DNA of 64,000 nucleotides from Methylomonas sp. (lineage in GTDB: Bacteria; Pseudomonadota; Gammaproteobacteria; Methylococcales; Methylomonadaceae). The notes beneath the pieces are model-generated. The model ran no database searches. It had not been told where the DNA came from and saw nothing but the letters and a program-made list of their open reading frames with translations. A program made the translations under genes and the position numbers. Shown piece after piece: positions 7,830 through 18,130 of the stretch (positions are counted from its first letter, which is position 1; every line of letters starts with the position of its first letter). The stretch is taken from NCBI RefSeq assembly GCF_023228165.1, contig NZ_JALOBS010000005.1:1-64000 (forward strand), in the 5' to 3' direction.

Positions 7830-10508
7830 ATGGTTAGCAATGCGAGTACCTCTCTTCAAACCCGGGCCTTAACCGCCAGTACGCTGGCCTTTACGGTTTG
7901 TTTCGCGGTCTGGACCATTTTTTCCATTATCGGCCTGCAAATCCAAAATGATTTGCAGTTAAGCGAAACGGCATTCGGGCTTTTGCTCGGCACGCCGATC
8001 TTATCGGGATCGCTGGTCCGGTTGCTGTTGGGGATCTGCAGCGATATCTACGGTGGACGTATCGTCTACCTGCTGGTGATGGTTACCGCCGCGATCGCCA
8101 CCCTGTTATTAACCACTGCCCAAAGCTACATCATGTACCTGCTTGCGGCATTGGGCGTCGGGGTTGCCGGCGGTTCGTTCGCGGTGGGTATCGCTTATGT
8201 CTCGCGCTGGTTCCCGGCTGAAAAACAAGGCGCCGTGCTGGGGATTTTCGGCTTGGGCAATATCGGTGCGGCAGTCACAAAATTTGTCGCACCGTTCGTG
8301 ATGGTCGCCTATGGCTGGCATGCTGTGGCCCAAGTGTGGGCGGGCGTTTTACTCTTGACCGCCGCCATTTTCTGGCTGACGACCGAAGACGACCCGTCCT
8401 TAAAAACCCGGCAAGCGGCCCATATCAAAGGCGTTAGTTTCATGGCGCAACTCCAGCCGTTGAAAAATATTCAGGTCTGGCGATTCTCGCTGTATTATTT
8501 CTTCGTTTTCGGCGGGTTTGTCGCGTTAGCTTTATGGCTGCCGCGCTACATGATGGGCGCTTACGGTTTCGAGATTAAAACCGCCGGCATGCTGGCGGCT
8601 ATTTACTCGATTTTCGCCAGTTCATTCCGCGCCCTGGGCGGCTGGCTGGCTGACCGCTTCGGCGCTCGTACCATCATGTACTGGACCTTTATCGTCGCGG
8701 CCGCTTGTACCTTTGTACTGTCCTATCCGCCGACCGATTACACCGTGCATGGCATCAAAGGCGACATCAATTTCGCCTTTGCCATTCAACCCGTTTGGTT
8801 TATTTCTATCATGGCGGTATTGGGTTTGTTCATGTCCTTCGGCATGGCTGCCGTTTATAAACATATTCCGGTCTACTATCCCAATAATGTCGGCTCGGTC
8901 GGCGGCGCCGTCGGCATGGTCGGCGGATTGGGCGGTTTTCTGCTGCCGTTGACTTTCGGCATGCTGAACGACTTGACCAACCTTTGGAGCAGCTGTTTCA
9001 TGCTGCTGTTCGTGCTGGTGATGATCGCGCTGACCTGGATGCACTTCGCTATCATTCGTTCCGAACGCAGCGCCGTACCGGGTCTGGCTGAAATATCCAC
9101 CGACTTGCCGGAACTGAGCCATCCATCGTCTTTGGTTCTGAACGACTGGAACCCGGAGGATAAAAAATTCTGGGAAGCTTCCGGCAAGCGCATCGCGGCC
9201 CGCAACCTGTGGATTAGTATCCCGGCCTTGCTGTTGGCGTTCGCGGTCTGGATGGTGTGGAGCGTCGTCGTGATCAACCTGCCGAATATCGGCTTCACTT
9301 ATACCACCAACCAATTATTCTGGCTGGCGGCATTGCCCGGCTTGTCCGGCGCCACGCTGCGGATTTTCTATTCCTTCATGGTGCCTATTTTTGGCGGTCG
9401 CCGCTGGACCAGCATCAGTACGGGATCGTTATTAATACCTGCTATATGGATAGGCTTTGCGGTGCAAAATCCTGAAACGCCTTATTTGCTCATGGTGGTT
9501 CTGGCCTTGTTATGCGGCTTCGGCGGCGGTAATTTCGCCTCCAGCATGGCCAACATCAGCTTTTTCTACCCGCAAGCGCAAAAAGGCACGGCCTTGGGTC
9601 TGAATGCCGGCTTGGGCAATCTCGGCGTCAGTACCGTGCAATTTGTCGTGCCCTGGGTGATTGCCATGAGCGTATTCGGTCCGCTGGGTGGCGAACCGCA
9701 GACCTGGATCAAGGACGGCGTCGGGCAATCGGTCTGGTTGCAAAATGCCGCTTTCATTTGGGTGCCGTTTATTCTGGCCACCACCCTTGCCGCCTGGTTC
9801 GGCATGAACGATATCGCTTCGGCCAAAGCCTCGTTCAAAGAGCAGGCCGTCATTTTCAAACGTAAACACAACTGGCTGATGTGCTGGTTGTACACGGGTA
9901 CGTTCGGTTCCTTCATCGGTTATTCGGCCGGTTTTCCGATGCTGATCAAAATCTTGTTTCCTGAACAGAACCCCACCCAGTTTGCCTTTTTAGGGCCACT
10001 GGTCGGTGCGCTGAGCCGGCCTGTCGGCGGCTGGCTGGCCGATAAGCTGGGCGGCGCCCGGGTGACCTTATGGAATTTTCTTGTGATGACCGCTGCGGTG
10101 TTCGGGGTATTGCATTTCATGCCGCACGACGGGACGGCGGGCAGTTTCGCCGGCTTTTTCATGATGTTCATGCTGTTGTTCCTGACCACCGGCATCGGGA
10201 ATGGCTCCACGTTCCGGATGATACCGGTCATCTTCATGACCGAGCGCTTGCGCGCAGCCGAGGATCAAGCCGAAGAGTTCATCAACCAGGCCCGGCGCAA
10301 CGCCGCCAAGGAGTCCGCTGCCGTCTTGGGATTCAGTTCGGCCGTTGCCGCCTATGGCGCTTTTTTCATCCCGAAAAGCTACGGCACCTCGATCAGCCTG
10401 ACCGGCGCTCCGGATGCCGCTTTTTACTGCTTTATCGGTTTTTATCTGAGCTGTATCGGTATAACCTGGTGGTATTACGCCCGCAAAAATGCGCCGATGC
10501 CGTGTTGA
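7830..10508 (+). CDS. narK: Double-length nitrate/nitrite transporter (NarK1-NarK2 fusion)
   Basis: An 892-residue protein made of two complete MFS NarK units, residues about 1-430 and 450-892, so about 24 membrane segments. Each half has the nitrate-porter signatures: RLLLGICSDIYGGR and GLGNIGAAVTKF in the first, and GATLRIFYSFMVPIFGGRR and GLGNLGVSTVQFVVPW in the second. In fused NarK proteins of known species (for example Paracoccus) the first half acts as nitrate/proton symporter and the second as nitrate/nitrite antiporter. It precedes narG by 81 bases and is very likely in the same operon, feeding cytoplasmic nitrate to NarG and removing nitrite. Start: ATG after AAAAGGTAAC. Confidence 0.93.
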   Translation: MVSNASTSLQTRALTASTLAFTVCFAVWTIFSIIGLQIQNDLQLSETAFGLLLGTPILSGSLVRLLLGICSDIYGGRIVYLLVMVTAAIATLLLTTAQSYIMYLLAALGVGVAGGSFAVGIAYVSRWFPAEKQGAVLGIFGLGNIGAAVTKFVAPFVMVAYGWHAVAQVWAGVLLLTAAIFWLTTEDDPSLKTRQAAHIKGVSFMAQLQPLKNIQVWRFSLYYFFVFGGFVALALWLPRYMMGAYGFEIKTAGMLAAIYSIFASSFRALGGWLADRFGARTIMYWTFIVAAACTFVLSYPPTDYTVHGIKGDINFAFAIQPVWFISIMAVLGLFMSFGMAAVYKHIPVYYPNNVGSVGGAVGMVGGLGGFLLPLTFGMLNDLTNLWSSCFMLLFVLVMIALTWMHFAIIRSERSAVPGLAEISTDLPELSHPSSLVLNDWNPEDKKFWEASGKRIAARNLWISIPALLLAFAVWMVWSVVVINLPNIGFTYTTNQLFWLAALPGLSGATLRIFYSFMVPIFGGRRWTSISTGSLLIPAIWIGFAVQNPETPYLLMVVLALLCGFGGGNFASSMANISFFYPQAQKGTALGLNAGLGNLGVSTVQFVVPWVIAMSVFGPLGGEPQTWIKDGVGQSVWLQNAAFIWVPFILATTLAAWFGMNDIASAKASFKEQAVIFKRKHNWLMCWLYTGTFGSFIGYSAGFPMLIKILFPEQNPTQFAFLGPLVGALSRPVGGWLADKLGGARVTLWNFLVMTAAVFGVLHFMPHDGTAGSFAGFFMMFMLLFLTTGIGNGSTFRMIPVIFMTERLRAAEDQAEEFINQARRNAAKESAAVLGFSSAVAAYGAFFIPKSYGTSISLTGAPDAAFYCFIGFYLSCIGITWWYYARKNAPMPC

Positions 10509-10589
10509 ATAAATTTATCAAACGTCGGCTTAACGCCCGCTAATCCGACCCGTTTTCTCTCGCTAACTGACGACAAGCAGGTACACATT

Positions 10590-13500
10590 ATGAGTCACTT
10601 TCTCGACCGCTTGATGTTTTTCAAGAAAAAAGTCGATACCTATTCCGGCGATCATGGCATCGTCACCAATGAAGATCGAAGTTGGGAAGACAGCTATCGT
10701 CAACGCTGGCAACACGACAAAATCGTCCGCTCGACCCACGGCGTCAATTGCACCGGTTCCTGCAGTTGGAAAATCTATGTCAAAAACGGCCTGGTCACCT
10801 GGGAAACTCAGCAAACCGATTATCCGCGTACCCGACCGGATCTGCCGAATCACGAACCGCGCGGCTGTCCGCGTGGCGCCAGTTATTCCTGGTATTTATA
10901 CAGCGCCAATCGCTTGAAATATCCGCTGATACGCAGTCATTTGGTGCGCCTATGGCGCGAAGCCCGAACCACTTTGGAACCGGTGGATGCCTGGGCCGCC
11001 ATTGTCGAAGATCCGGCCAAAGCCAAGGCGTATAAAAGCAAACGCGGCATGGGCGGATTGGTTCGGGCCGACTGGGCGGAAGTCAACGAGATCATTGCCG
11101 CCGCCAATGTTTATACCGCCAAAAAATTCGGTCCCGATCGTATCGTCGGATTTTCTCCGATTCCGGCCATGTCGATGGTGTCGTATGCCGCCGGCACCCG
11201 TTACCTATCGTTGATCGGCGGCGTCAGCCTGAGCTTCTACGACTGGTACTGCGATCTGCCGCCGTCTTCGCCGCAAACCTGGGGCGAGCAGACCGACGTG
11301 CCGGAATCGGCGGATTGGTACAACGCCGGATTCATCATGATGTGGGGCTCCAACGTGCCGCAGACTCGCACCCCGGACGCTCATTTCATGACCGAAGCCC
11401 GCTACAAAGGCGCCAAGGTTGTGGTGGTGACGCCGGACTATTCCGAAGCCAGCAAATTCGCCGATCTGTGGCTGCATCCCAAACAAGGCACCGATGCCGC
11501 TTTAGCCATGGCGTTGGGTCATGTGATTCTGAAAGAATTTTATATCGAACGGCAAAGCGCCTATTTCACCGAGTATGTTCGGGAAAATACCGACCTGCCG
11601 TTCCTGGTGATGCTGAAAGAACAAGGCGGCTATTATGTACAGGACCGGTTTTTCAGAGCCTCGGATTTTTTAGGTCAGCTCGGACAGGAGAACAACCCGG
11701 AATGGAAAACGGTCGCCTATGATGAAATCAACGGTCAGATCGTACCGCCCGACGGTTCGATAGGATTCCGCTGGGGCGAAAGCGGGCACTGGAATATCGA
11801 ACAAAAATCGGCCGGGGCCGAGGTCAAGCTGCGCCTCAGCCTTATCGACACTAAAGACGAGGTCGTTAGCGTCGGCTTTCCTTATTTCGGCGGCTCGGAA
11901 CATCCGCATTTTACCCATTCGCAGCACGCGTCTATCCAGCAACGCCAGGTCCCGGTCAAAAAAATCACCCTGGCCGATGGCAGCGAGGTGTTGGCCACCA
12001 CGGTATTCGATTTGTTGGTGGCCAATTACGGCATCGATCGCGGCCTGGCTGGCGGTAATGTCGCTAGTTCGTACGATGATGACGTACCTTACACACCCGC
12101 CTGGCAGGAAAAAATCACCGGTGTCAAACGCCAAAAAGTCATCGCGGTAGCCCGCGAATTTGCGAGCAATGCGGAAAAAACCAAAGGCCGTTCGATGGTG
12201 ATTCTCGGCGCCGGCATCAATCACTGGTATCACATGGACATGAATTACCGGGGCATCATCAACCTGCTGATGCTGTGCGGTTGTATCGGTCGATCCGGCG
12301 GCGGTTGGGCGCATTATGTCGGTCAGGAAAAACTGCGCCCTCAAACCGGCTGGCTGCCGCTGGCCTTCGGCCTGGACTGGAAACGTCCGCCCCGGCATAT
12401 GAACAGCACTTCGTTTTTCTATAATCACACCAGCCAGTGGCGTTACGAGAAGCTCAAAATTAACCAAATCCTGTCACCGCTGGCCGATCCCAAGGATTGG
12501 CCCGGCAGCCTGATCGACTACAACGTGCGTGCCGAACGCATGGGCTGGCTGCCTTCGGCGCCGCAGTTGCAAACCAACCCGCTGGAGGTGACTAAAGCGG
12601 CCGAAAAGGCGGGACAAAAGCCGGTCGATTTTGTCGTGGCCGGTTTAAAGGACGGCAGCCTGAAAATGTCCTGCGAAGACCCGGATCATCCGCAAAACTT
12701 TCCGCGCAACCTGTTCGTCTGGCGTTCCAACCTGCTCGGCTCGTCCGCCAAAGGCCATGAATATTTTCTGAAATATCTGCTGGGCACCCAGCACGGCCTT
12801 CAAGGCAAGGATTTGGGCACCGAAGGCGGCGAAAAGCCCGCCGAAGTGGTCTGGCATGAGCAGGCTGCGGAAGGCAAGCTCGATTTGTTGGTGACGCTGG
12901 ATTTCAGGATGTCCACCACCTGCCTGTATTCGGATATCGTGCTGCCGACGGCGACCTGGTATGAAAAGAACGATTTGAATACCTCGGACATGCACCCGTT
13001 CATTCACCCGCTGTCCAAAGCCGTCGATCCGGCCTGGGAATCGCGTTCGGACTGGGAGATTTACAAAGGCATCGCCCGCAAATTCTCCGAATTGTCGGCT
13101 GGACATCTGGGGATCGAGAAAGACATCGTCGCCGTGCCGACATTACACGACACACCCACCGAACTGGCGCAGCCATTCGAGGTAAAAGATTGGAAAAAAG
13201 GCCAATGCGAACCTATCCCCGGTAAAACCATGCCCAATTGGGTCGTGGTGGAGCGCGATTATCCCAATACCTACAAGATGTTCACGGCCTTGGGTCCGTT
13301 GATGACCACTATCGGCAACGGCGGCAAAGGCATTGCCTGGAATACCGATGAGGAAGTCGAATTTTTAGGCAATTTGAATCATCGGGTGACCGAAGCAGGC
13401 ATCAGTCAGGGCCTGCCGCGTATCGACTCGGACATCGACGCGGCCGAAGTGATACTGTCGCTGGCGCCGGAGACCAACGGTCAGGTCGCGGTCAAGGCCT

Positions 13501-14330
13501 GGACGGCGCTCGGCAAGTTTACCGGACTGGATCACACCCCGCTGGCGTTGCCGCGCGAAGATGACAAAATTCGCTTCCGCGACATTCAGGCGCAGCCGCG
13601 CAAGATTATTTCCTCGCCCACCTGGAGCGGTGTGGAATCCGAAAAAGTCTGTTACAACGCCGGCTACACCAACGTGCATGAACGTATCCCCTGGCGCACT
13701 CTGAGCGGACGTCAGCAGTTTTATCAGGATCACAGCTGGATGCGCGCCTTCGGCGAGACTTTGTGCGTCTATAAACCGCCGGTCGACACGCGCACGATCG
13801 AACCGATGCTGGAAAAAAAATCCAACGGCAATCCGGAGCTGGTATTGAATTTCCTCACTCCGCATCAAAAATGGGGCATACACAGCACTTACACCGATAA
13901 CCTGCTAATGCTGACCTTGTCGCGCGGCGGGCCTATCGTCTGGATTAGCGAAATCGATGCCGCCAAAGCGGACATTAAAGACAACGACTGGATCGAAGCC
14001 TTCAATGTCAACGGCGCCTTGACGGCCAGGGCCGTGGTCAGTCAACGGGTGCCGGAAGGCATGACTTTGATGTATCACGCCCAGGAAAAAACCATCAATA
14101 CGCCGGGGTCGGAAATTACCGGTTGTCGCGGCGGCATTCATAATTCGGTCACCCGGGTGACGCTGAAGCCGACCCATATGATCGGCGGCTATGCTCAGCA
14201 AAGTTACGGCTTTAACTACTATGGCACCGTCGGCTCGAATCGGGACGAATTCGTGATTGTCCGTAAAACCAACAAAGTCGATTGGCTGGATGAACCCAGT
14301 CAAAGCTCCGAACAGCGGGAGGATGCATAA
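10590..14330 (+). CDS. narG: Respiratory nitrate reductase alpha subunit
   Basis: A 1246-residue molybdenum catalytic subunit of the membrane-bound, cytoplasm-facing nitrate reductase. The N-terminal His/Cys iron-sulfur site is visible as STHGVNCTGSCSW with a later Cys in EPRGCPRGASYSWY. The Asp that ligates Mo lies in SNVPQTRTPDAHF-type sequence, and YSDIVLPTATWYEKNDLNTS is a typical NarG block. No Tat signal is needed for this type, and none is seen. Its stop is directly followed by the narH ATG. Electrons come from NarI through NarH to reduce nitrate to nitrite. The length equals that of normal NarG proteins. Confidence 0.97.
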   Translation: MSHFLDRLMFFKKKVDTYSGDHGIVTNEDRSWEDSYRQRWQHDKIVRSTHGVNCTGSCSWKIYVKNGLVTWETQQTDYPRTRPDLPNHEPRGCPRGASYSWYLYSANRLKYPLIRSHLVRLWREARTTLEPVDAWAAIVEDPAKAKAYKSKRGMGGLVRADWAEVNEIIAAANVYTAKKFGPDRIVGFSPIPAMSMVSYAAGTRYLSLIGGVSLSFYDWYCDLPPSSPQTWGEQTDVPESADWYNAGFIMMWGSNVPQTRTPDAHFMTEARYKGAKVVVVTPDYSEASKFADLWLHPKQGTDAALAMALGHVILKEFYIERQSAYFTEYVRENTDLPFLVMLKEQGGYYVQDRFFRASDFLGQLGQENNPEWKTVAYDEINGQIVPPDGSIGFRWGESGHWNIEQKSAGAEVKLRLSLIDTKDEVVSVGFPYFGGSEHPHFTHSQHASIQQRQVPVKKITLADGSEVLATTVFDLLVANYGIDRGLAGGNVASSYDDDVPYTPAWQEKITGVKRQKVIAVAREFASNAEKTKGRSMVILGAGINHWYHMDMNYRGIINLLMLCGCIGRSGGGWAHYVGQEKLRPQTGWLPLAFGLDWKRPPRHMNSTSFFYNHTSQWRYEKLKINQILSPLADPKDWPGSLIDYNVRAERMGWLPSAPQLQTNPLEVTKAAEKAGQKPVDFVVAGLKDGSLKMSCEDPDHPQNFPRNLFVWRSNLLGSSAKGHEYFLKYLLGTQHGLQGKDLGTEGGEKPAEVVWHEQAAEGKLDLLVTLDFRMSTTCLYSDIVLPTATWYEKNDLNTSDMHPFIHPLSKAVDPAWESRSDWEIYKGIARKFSELSAGHLGIEKDIVAVPTLHDTPTELAQPFEVKDWKKGQCEPIPGKTMPNWVVVERDYPNTYKMFTALGPLMTTIGNGGKGIAWNTDEEVEFLGNLNHRVTEAGISQGLPRIDSDIDAAEVILSLAPETNGQVAVKAWTALGKFTGLDHTPLALPREDDKIRFRDIQAQPRKIISSPTWSGVESEKVCYNAGYTNVHERIPWRTLSGRQQFYQDHSWMRAFGETLCVYKPPVDTRTIEPMLEKKSNGNPELVLNFLTPHQKWGIHSTYTDNLLMLTLSRGGPIVWISEIDAAKADIKDNDWIEAFNVNGALTARAVVSQRVPEGMTLMYHAQEKTINTPGSEITGCRGGIHNSVTRVTLKPTHMIGGYAQQSYGFNYYGTVGSNRDEFVIVRKTNKVDWLDEPSQSSEQREDA

Positions 14331-15887
14331 ATGAAAATTCGCGCACAAATCGGCATGGTGCTGAACCTGGACAAATGCATCGGCTGTCACACCTGTTCCA
14401 TCACCTGCAAGAACGTCTGGACCTCGCGATCGGGCGCCGAGTACGCCTGGTTCAATAACGTGGAAAGCAAACCCGGAATCGGTTTCCCCCAGCAATGGGA
14501 AAATCAGGACAAATGGAACGGCGGTTGGGTGCGTAAAATCAACGGCAAGATCGAGCCGAAACAGGGCGGCAAGCTGAAATCCCTGGCCAATATATTCGCC
14601 AACCCCAACATGCCGGGCATCGAAGACTATTACGAACCCTTCGATTTCGATTACGGTCATTTGCAAAATGCACCGGCATCGAAAACGCCGCCGACTGCCA
14701 GGCCTTTTTCGGTGATCACCGGCGAACGCATGGAAAAAATCGAAGGTGGCCCGAACTGGGAAGACATTCTCGGCACCGAATTCGAATCCCGTTCCCGCGA
14801 TGTCAATTTCGAGCAAGTGCAAAAGGACATGTACGGCGAATTCGAAAATACCTTCATGATGTATTTGCCGAGGCTGTGCGAACATTGCCTCAATCCGACC
14901 TGCGTCGCCGCCTGTCCCAGCGGCTCGATATACAAACGCGAGGAAGACGGCATCGTCTTGATCGACCAGGATAAATGCCGCGGCTGGCGCATGTGCGTGT
15001 CCGCCTGCCCTTATAAAAAAATCTATTACAACTGGGAAACCGGCAAATCGGAAAAATGCGTATTCTGCTATCCGCGCATCGAAGCCGGCGAACCCACAGT
15101 TTGTTCGGAAACCTGCGTCGGTCGCATCCGCTATTTGGGCGTGTTGCTGTACGATGCCGACCGCATCGAAGCGGCGGCCAGCTGCGAAGACGAACAGGAT
15201 TTATATCAACAACAATTGGATGTGTTCCTGGACCCTTTCGATGAAGCGGTGTTGGCCGAAGCGCGCAAGGAAGGCATACCGGAATCCTGGTTGACCGCCG
15301 CCCAAGCCTCACCGGTCTACAAAATGGCGCTGGATTGGAAGGTGGCTTTTCCATTGCATCCGGAATTTCGTACCTTGCCGATGGTTTGGTATGTGCCGCC
15401 GTTGTCGCCAATACAGGCAGCCGCGGAAAACGACTGGATCGGCATGAACCATGATATCCCGGACGTGCGTTCCTTGCGCATTCCGGTCCGTTATCTGGCC
15501 AATCTGCTTACCGCAGGCAAGGAAGAACCGGTGGCGCTGGCACTGGAACGCATGCTGGCGATGCGCAGCTATATGCGCAGCAAAACCGTGGACGGCCAAA
15601 TCAATACCCAGGTGCTGAATCAGGTCGGCTTGACGCAGGCGCAGGTGGAAGACATGTACCGCTACATGGCCATCGCCAACTACGAAGACCGCTTCGTGAT
15701 TCCGACCAGCCACCGCGAATATGCGGGTTCCGCATTCGACGCCTACAGCGAACAAGGCGGCTGCGGTTTCAGTTTCGGCAACGGCTGTTCCGGCGACGAC
15801 AAAGTCAATCTGTTCGGCGGCGGCAAGCTGACGCAGCGCGGCAAAGTCCCGATCAAAATTCCGGTAAAAGTGGAACCGGTAAAATAA
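14331..15887 (+). CDS. narH: Respiratory nitrate reductase beta subunit
   Basis: A 518-residue electron-transfer subunit with four Cys clusters: CIGCHTCSITCKNVW at the N terminus, CEHCLNPTCVAACPSGS, CRGWRMCVSACPYKK and CVFCYPRIEAGEP...CSETCVGRIR. The Trp in CRGW replaces a Cys, the hallmark of the [3Fe-4S] cluster in NarH. The gene begins at the base after the narG stop, so translation is coupled. It forms the NarGH cytoplasmic complex docked on NarI. Confidence 0.97.
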   Translation: MKIRAQIGMVLNLDKCIGCHTCSITCKNVWTSRSGAEYAWFNNVESKPGIGFPQQWENQDKWNGGWVRKINGKIEPKQGGKLKSLANIFANPNMPGIEDYYEPFDFDYGHLQNAPASKTPPTARPFSVITGERMEKIEGGPNWEDILGTEFESRSRDVNFEQVQKDMYGEFENTFMMYLPRLCEHCLNPTCVAACPSGSIYKREEDGIVLIDQDKCRGWRMCVSACPYKKIYYNWETGKSEKCVFCYPRIEAGEPTVCSETCVGRIRYLGVLLYDADRIEAAASCEDEQDLYQQQLDVFLDPFDEAVLAEARKEGIPESWLTAAQASPVYKMALDWKVAFPLHPEFRTLPMVWYVPPLSPIQAAAENDWIGMNHDIPDVRSLRIPVRYLANLLTAGKEEPVALALERMLAMRSYMRSKTVDGQINTQVLNQVGLTQAQVEDMYRYMAIANYEDRFVIPTSHREYAGSAFDAYSEQGGCGFSFGNGCSGDDKVNLFGGGKLTQRGKVPIKIPVKVEPVK

Positions 15888-15897
15888 CGAGGTCATC

Positions 15898-16608
15898 ATG
15901 CTTACATTAAAAATTTTGTCGGTGCTACTCAGTTATCCGCAACCCGAGATGCTGAATGCGCTCAATGAAATGGCGGAGATTATCGAAAGGGATGCCGATT
16001 TATCCAAAGCCCCTAAAAAAGCACTGCATTCGCTGATCGATTCCCAGCGCGGCATCGATTTACTGGATTGCCAGGAGCGTTATGTGGCGTTATTCGACCG
16101 CGGCCGGTTTTTATCACTGCATATTTTCGAGCATGTGCACGGCGAATCGCGCGATCGCGGCCAAGCCATGGTCAATCTGCAGCAGCTCTATCAGTCCCAT
16201 GGTTTCGAATTGACTGTCCGGGAACTGCCGGATTACATTCCGTTATTTTTGGAATTTCTGGCCCAGCTCGACTCGCGCGAACAAGCCATGCAACTGCTGC
16301 GCGATGCCATGCCGGTGCTCAGTCTGCTCGGCGCCCGTCTGGCGGAGCGCGGCAGCGAGTTTCATGCCATTTTCGACGCCTTGGCGGATTTGGCCGGCGA
16401 ACCGGAAGATATAGACGACATTCGGCAACAGGCCGCCGTGGAAGGCGAAGATGAAACGCTGGCGAATATGGATGCCATCTGGGAGGAAGAAGCCGTCAGT
16501 TTCATGGTGGCCGGCGATACTTGTCACACGCAGACCGGCACGGTTAATCCCATCACCATTACGCCGCGCGATCAGATTTTAAACGCGTCGCCCGGCCGTT
16601 CGCTTTGA
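15898..16608 (+). CDS. narJ: Nitrate reductase assembly chaperone NarJ
   Basis: A 236-residue, acidic, helical protein with the NarJ/TorD features LSYPQPEM, DLLDCQERYVALFDRGR, LHIFEHVHGESRDRGQAMV and LPDYIPLFLEFLAQ. NarJ binds apo-NarG and promotes molybdenum cofactor and Fe-S insertion before membrane docking; it is not part of the final enzyme. It lies 10 bases after narH and 14 before narI, the normal order of the operon. Confidence 0.95.
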   Translation: MLTLKILSVLLSYPQPEMLNALNEMAEIIERDADLSKAPKKALHSLIDSQRGIDLLDCQERYVALFDRGRFLSLHIFEHVHGESRDRGQAMVNLQQLYQSHGFELTVRELPDYIPLFLEFLAQLDSREQAMQLLRDAMPVLSLLGARLAERGSEFHAIFDALADLAGEPEDIDDIRQQAAVEGEDETLANMDAIWEEEAVSFMVAGDTCHTQTGTVNPITITPRDQILNASPGRSL

Positions 16609-16622
16609 AGGAGGATTAGACT

Positions 16623-17306
16623 ATGAACTATTTAAATACTTTGTTGTTCGGCTATTACCCCTATCTAGCCATCAGCGTATTTTTTGTCGCCAGCCTGGCG
16701 CGTTTCGAACGCGATCAATTCAGCTGGCGCACTGGTTCCAGCCAATTATTAAGCTCTGACGAGGATTTTCGCCTGGGCAATAATTTATTTCATATCGGCA
16801 TATTGCTGTTGTTTTTCGGGCATTTTGTCGGCCTGTTGACCCCGCCAGCTGTTTATCACAGCTTAGGCATCTCCACCTCTGCCAAACAAATTCTGGCGGT
16901 TATTGCCGGCGGCATCTTCGGCAGCATCTGTCTGGCAGGAATATATCGGTTAATCCGCCGCCGCTTAACCGATCCCAGAGTACGGGCGACCAGTAGCCGC
17001 ATGGATATTTTTATTTTGCTATTGATCGGCTTTCAGCTCGTGCTGGGTCTATTCACCTTGCCGGTATCGATTTATCATTACGATGGCTCCAGCATGTTAT
17101 TGCTGTCGGAATGGGCGCAACGCATCGTCACGTTTAGAAGCGGCGCGGCCGATGTGATTGCCGACATCAATTTCCTGTTCAAACTGCATTTGTTTTTCGG
17201 CATGACGCTGTTTTTGGTGTTTCCATTCAGTCGTTTGGTGCATGTCTGGAGTGTGCCCTTGGGCTACTTCAATCGTCCCTATCAGGTTGTGCGCAGGCGT
17301 GGATAG
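16623..17306 (+). CDS. narI: Nitrate reductase gamma subunit, di-haem cytochrome b
   Basis: A 227-residue membrane protein with five predicted helices. Paired haem-b His ligands are visible in LFHIGILLLFFGHFVG and in LHLFFGMTLFLVFPFSRLVHVW. It takes electrons from quinol on the periplasmic side and passes them to NarH. A ribosome site (GGAGGA) precedes the ATG. It is the last gene of the nar operon; no moa, fnr or narXL gene follows. Confidence 0.95.
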   Translation: MNYLNTLLFGYYPYLAISVFFVASLARFERDQFSWRTGSSQLLSSDEDFRLGNNLFHIGILLLFFGHFVGLLTPPAVYHSLGISTSAKQILAVIAGGIFGSICLAGIYRLIRRRLTDPRVRATSSRMDIFILLLIGFQLVLGLFTLPVSIYHYDGSSMLLLSEWAQRIVTFRSGAADVIADINFLFKLHLFFGMTLFLVFPFSRLVHVWSVPLGYFNRPYQVVRRRG

Positions 17307-18061
17307 GTCTTGTTTCCGCATATCGACGGAGTGTTGTTACGAAATTTCGCCCCCCCTGCCTAGACACTCATTGCCGGGACTGCTGTCGCAGCCATGTAGT
17401 AATTGCCGAAACCAAGCAACGGGTGAAGGCCTTGGTTAATTTCGCTCAAAAAACGGCCTAAGAAAACCTCTCGGCCTTTTCCGGTTTTATCGGACAAGGC
17501 CGACTTAATAACTACAAAATCCATCCTTAATTGAAATAGCACCGGAGGATGGAATGTTATTGACCGCCCATCCTGCTGCTCAGGCATCGGCATACAGCAC
17601 GGATTTTGTTTGCTGCTAATTCGAATAGTGGTTGCCGGAACCGCCGCCGACTGTTCCGATGAAGCGAAATACCCGGCCAGGGCGATAAATAGGCCCGCCG
17701 CGCAAGCCGAAAAAATCAAGCATAAAATGATGTCCGCTGATGCATTGACCCTACATGCCGAGGAGAACCATAACAAGTCTGGAACAACCGGCTCGCATAG
17801 CTGGAATCCGACCAAGGCAGCCGGTTAGCCGGGGATTCACCGCCGTAGTTGGTATCGATCAGCCTGAATAGCGAGGTATCGGTGGCCCCCCTCAACGTGC
17901 GGGCTAACTAGACGGCAGCCACTTATCGAGCATCATCAAGGCCGCATTTGATGAGCGCCTTGTCGTAAATTTGCCTAACCTTGTACCCCGGATTTCATCC
18001 GGTTTTTACCTTTAATAATAGGAGCCGAGCGGACAAGACGGGTATGCGAGCTTTCAGACGC
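17307..18061. other. Intergenic region between narI and phoU
   Basis: No supported gene. A leftward open frame at 17360-17815 (151 residues, one hydrophobic stretch near residues 29-49) lacks recognisable homology and a ribosome site, and I do not call it. I see no strong terminator after narI. Confidence 0.4.
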
Positions 18062-18079
18062 TTGTCATATTTATGTAAC
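18062..18079 (+). promoter_or_regulatory. Pho box in the phoU promoter
   Basis: The 18-base site TTGTCATATTTATGTAAC matches the PhoB consensus CTGTCATAWAWCTGTCAY in 14 positions, including the two heptamer cores. A TATAAG -10 sequence at 18090-18095 follows at the distance expected when PhoB replaces the -35 element. It lies 52 bases before the phoU ATG. Confidence 0.65.
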
Positions 18080-18130
18080 ATCGCAGTGTTATAAGATTTG
18101 GATTTGCAACACTTTCCCAAGAGCCCGGTC

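Noticed and set aside
17360..17815. Leftward 151-codon frame with a hydrophobic segment between narI and phoU
   Set aside because: No recognisable family, no ribosome site, and composition unlike neighbouring genes.
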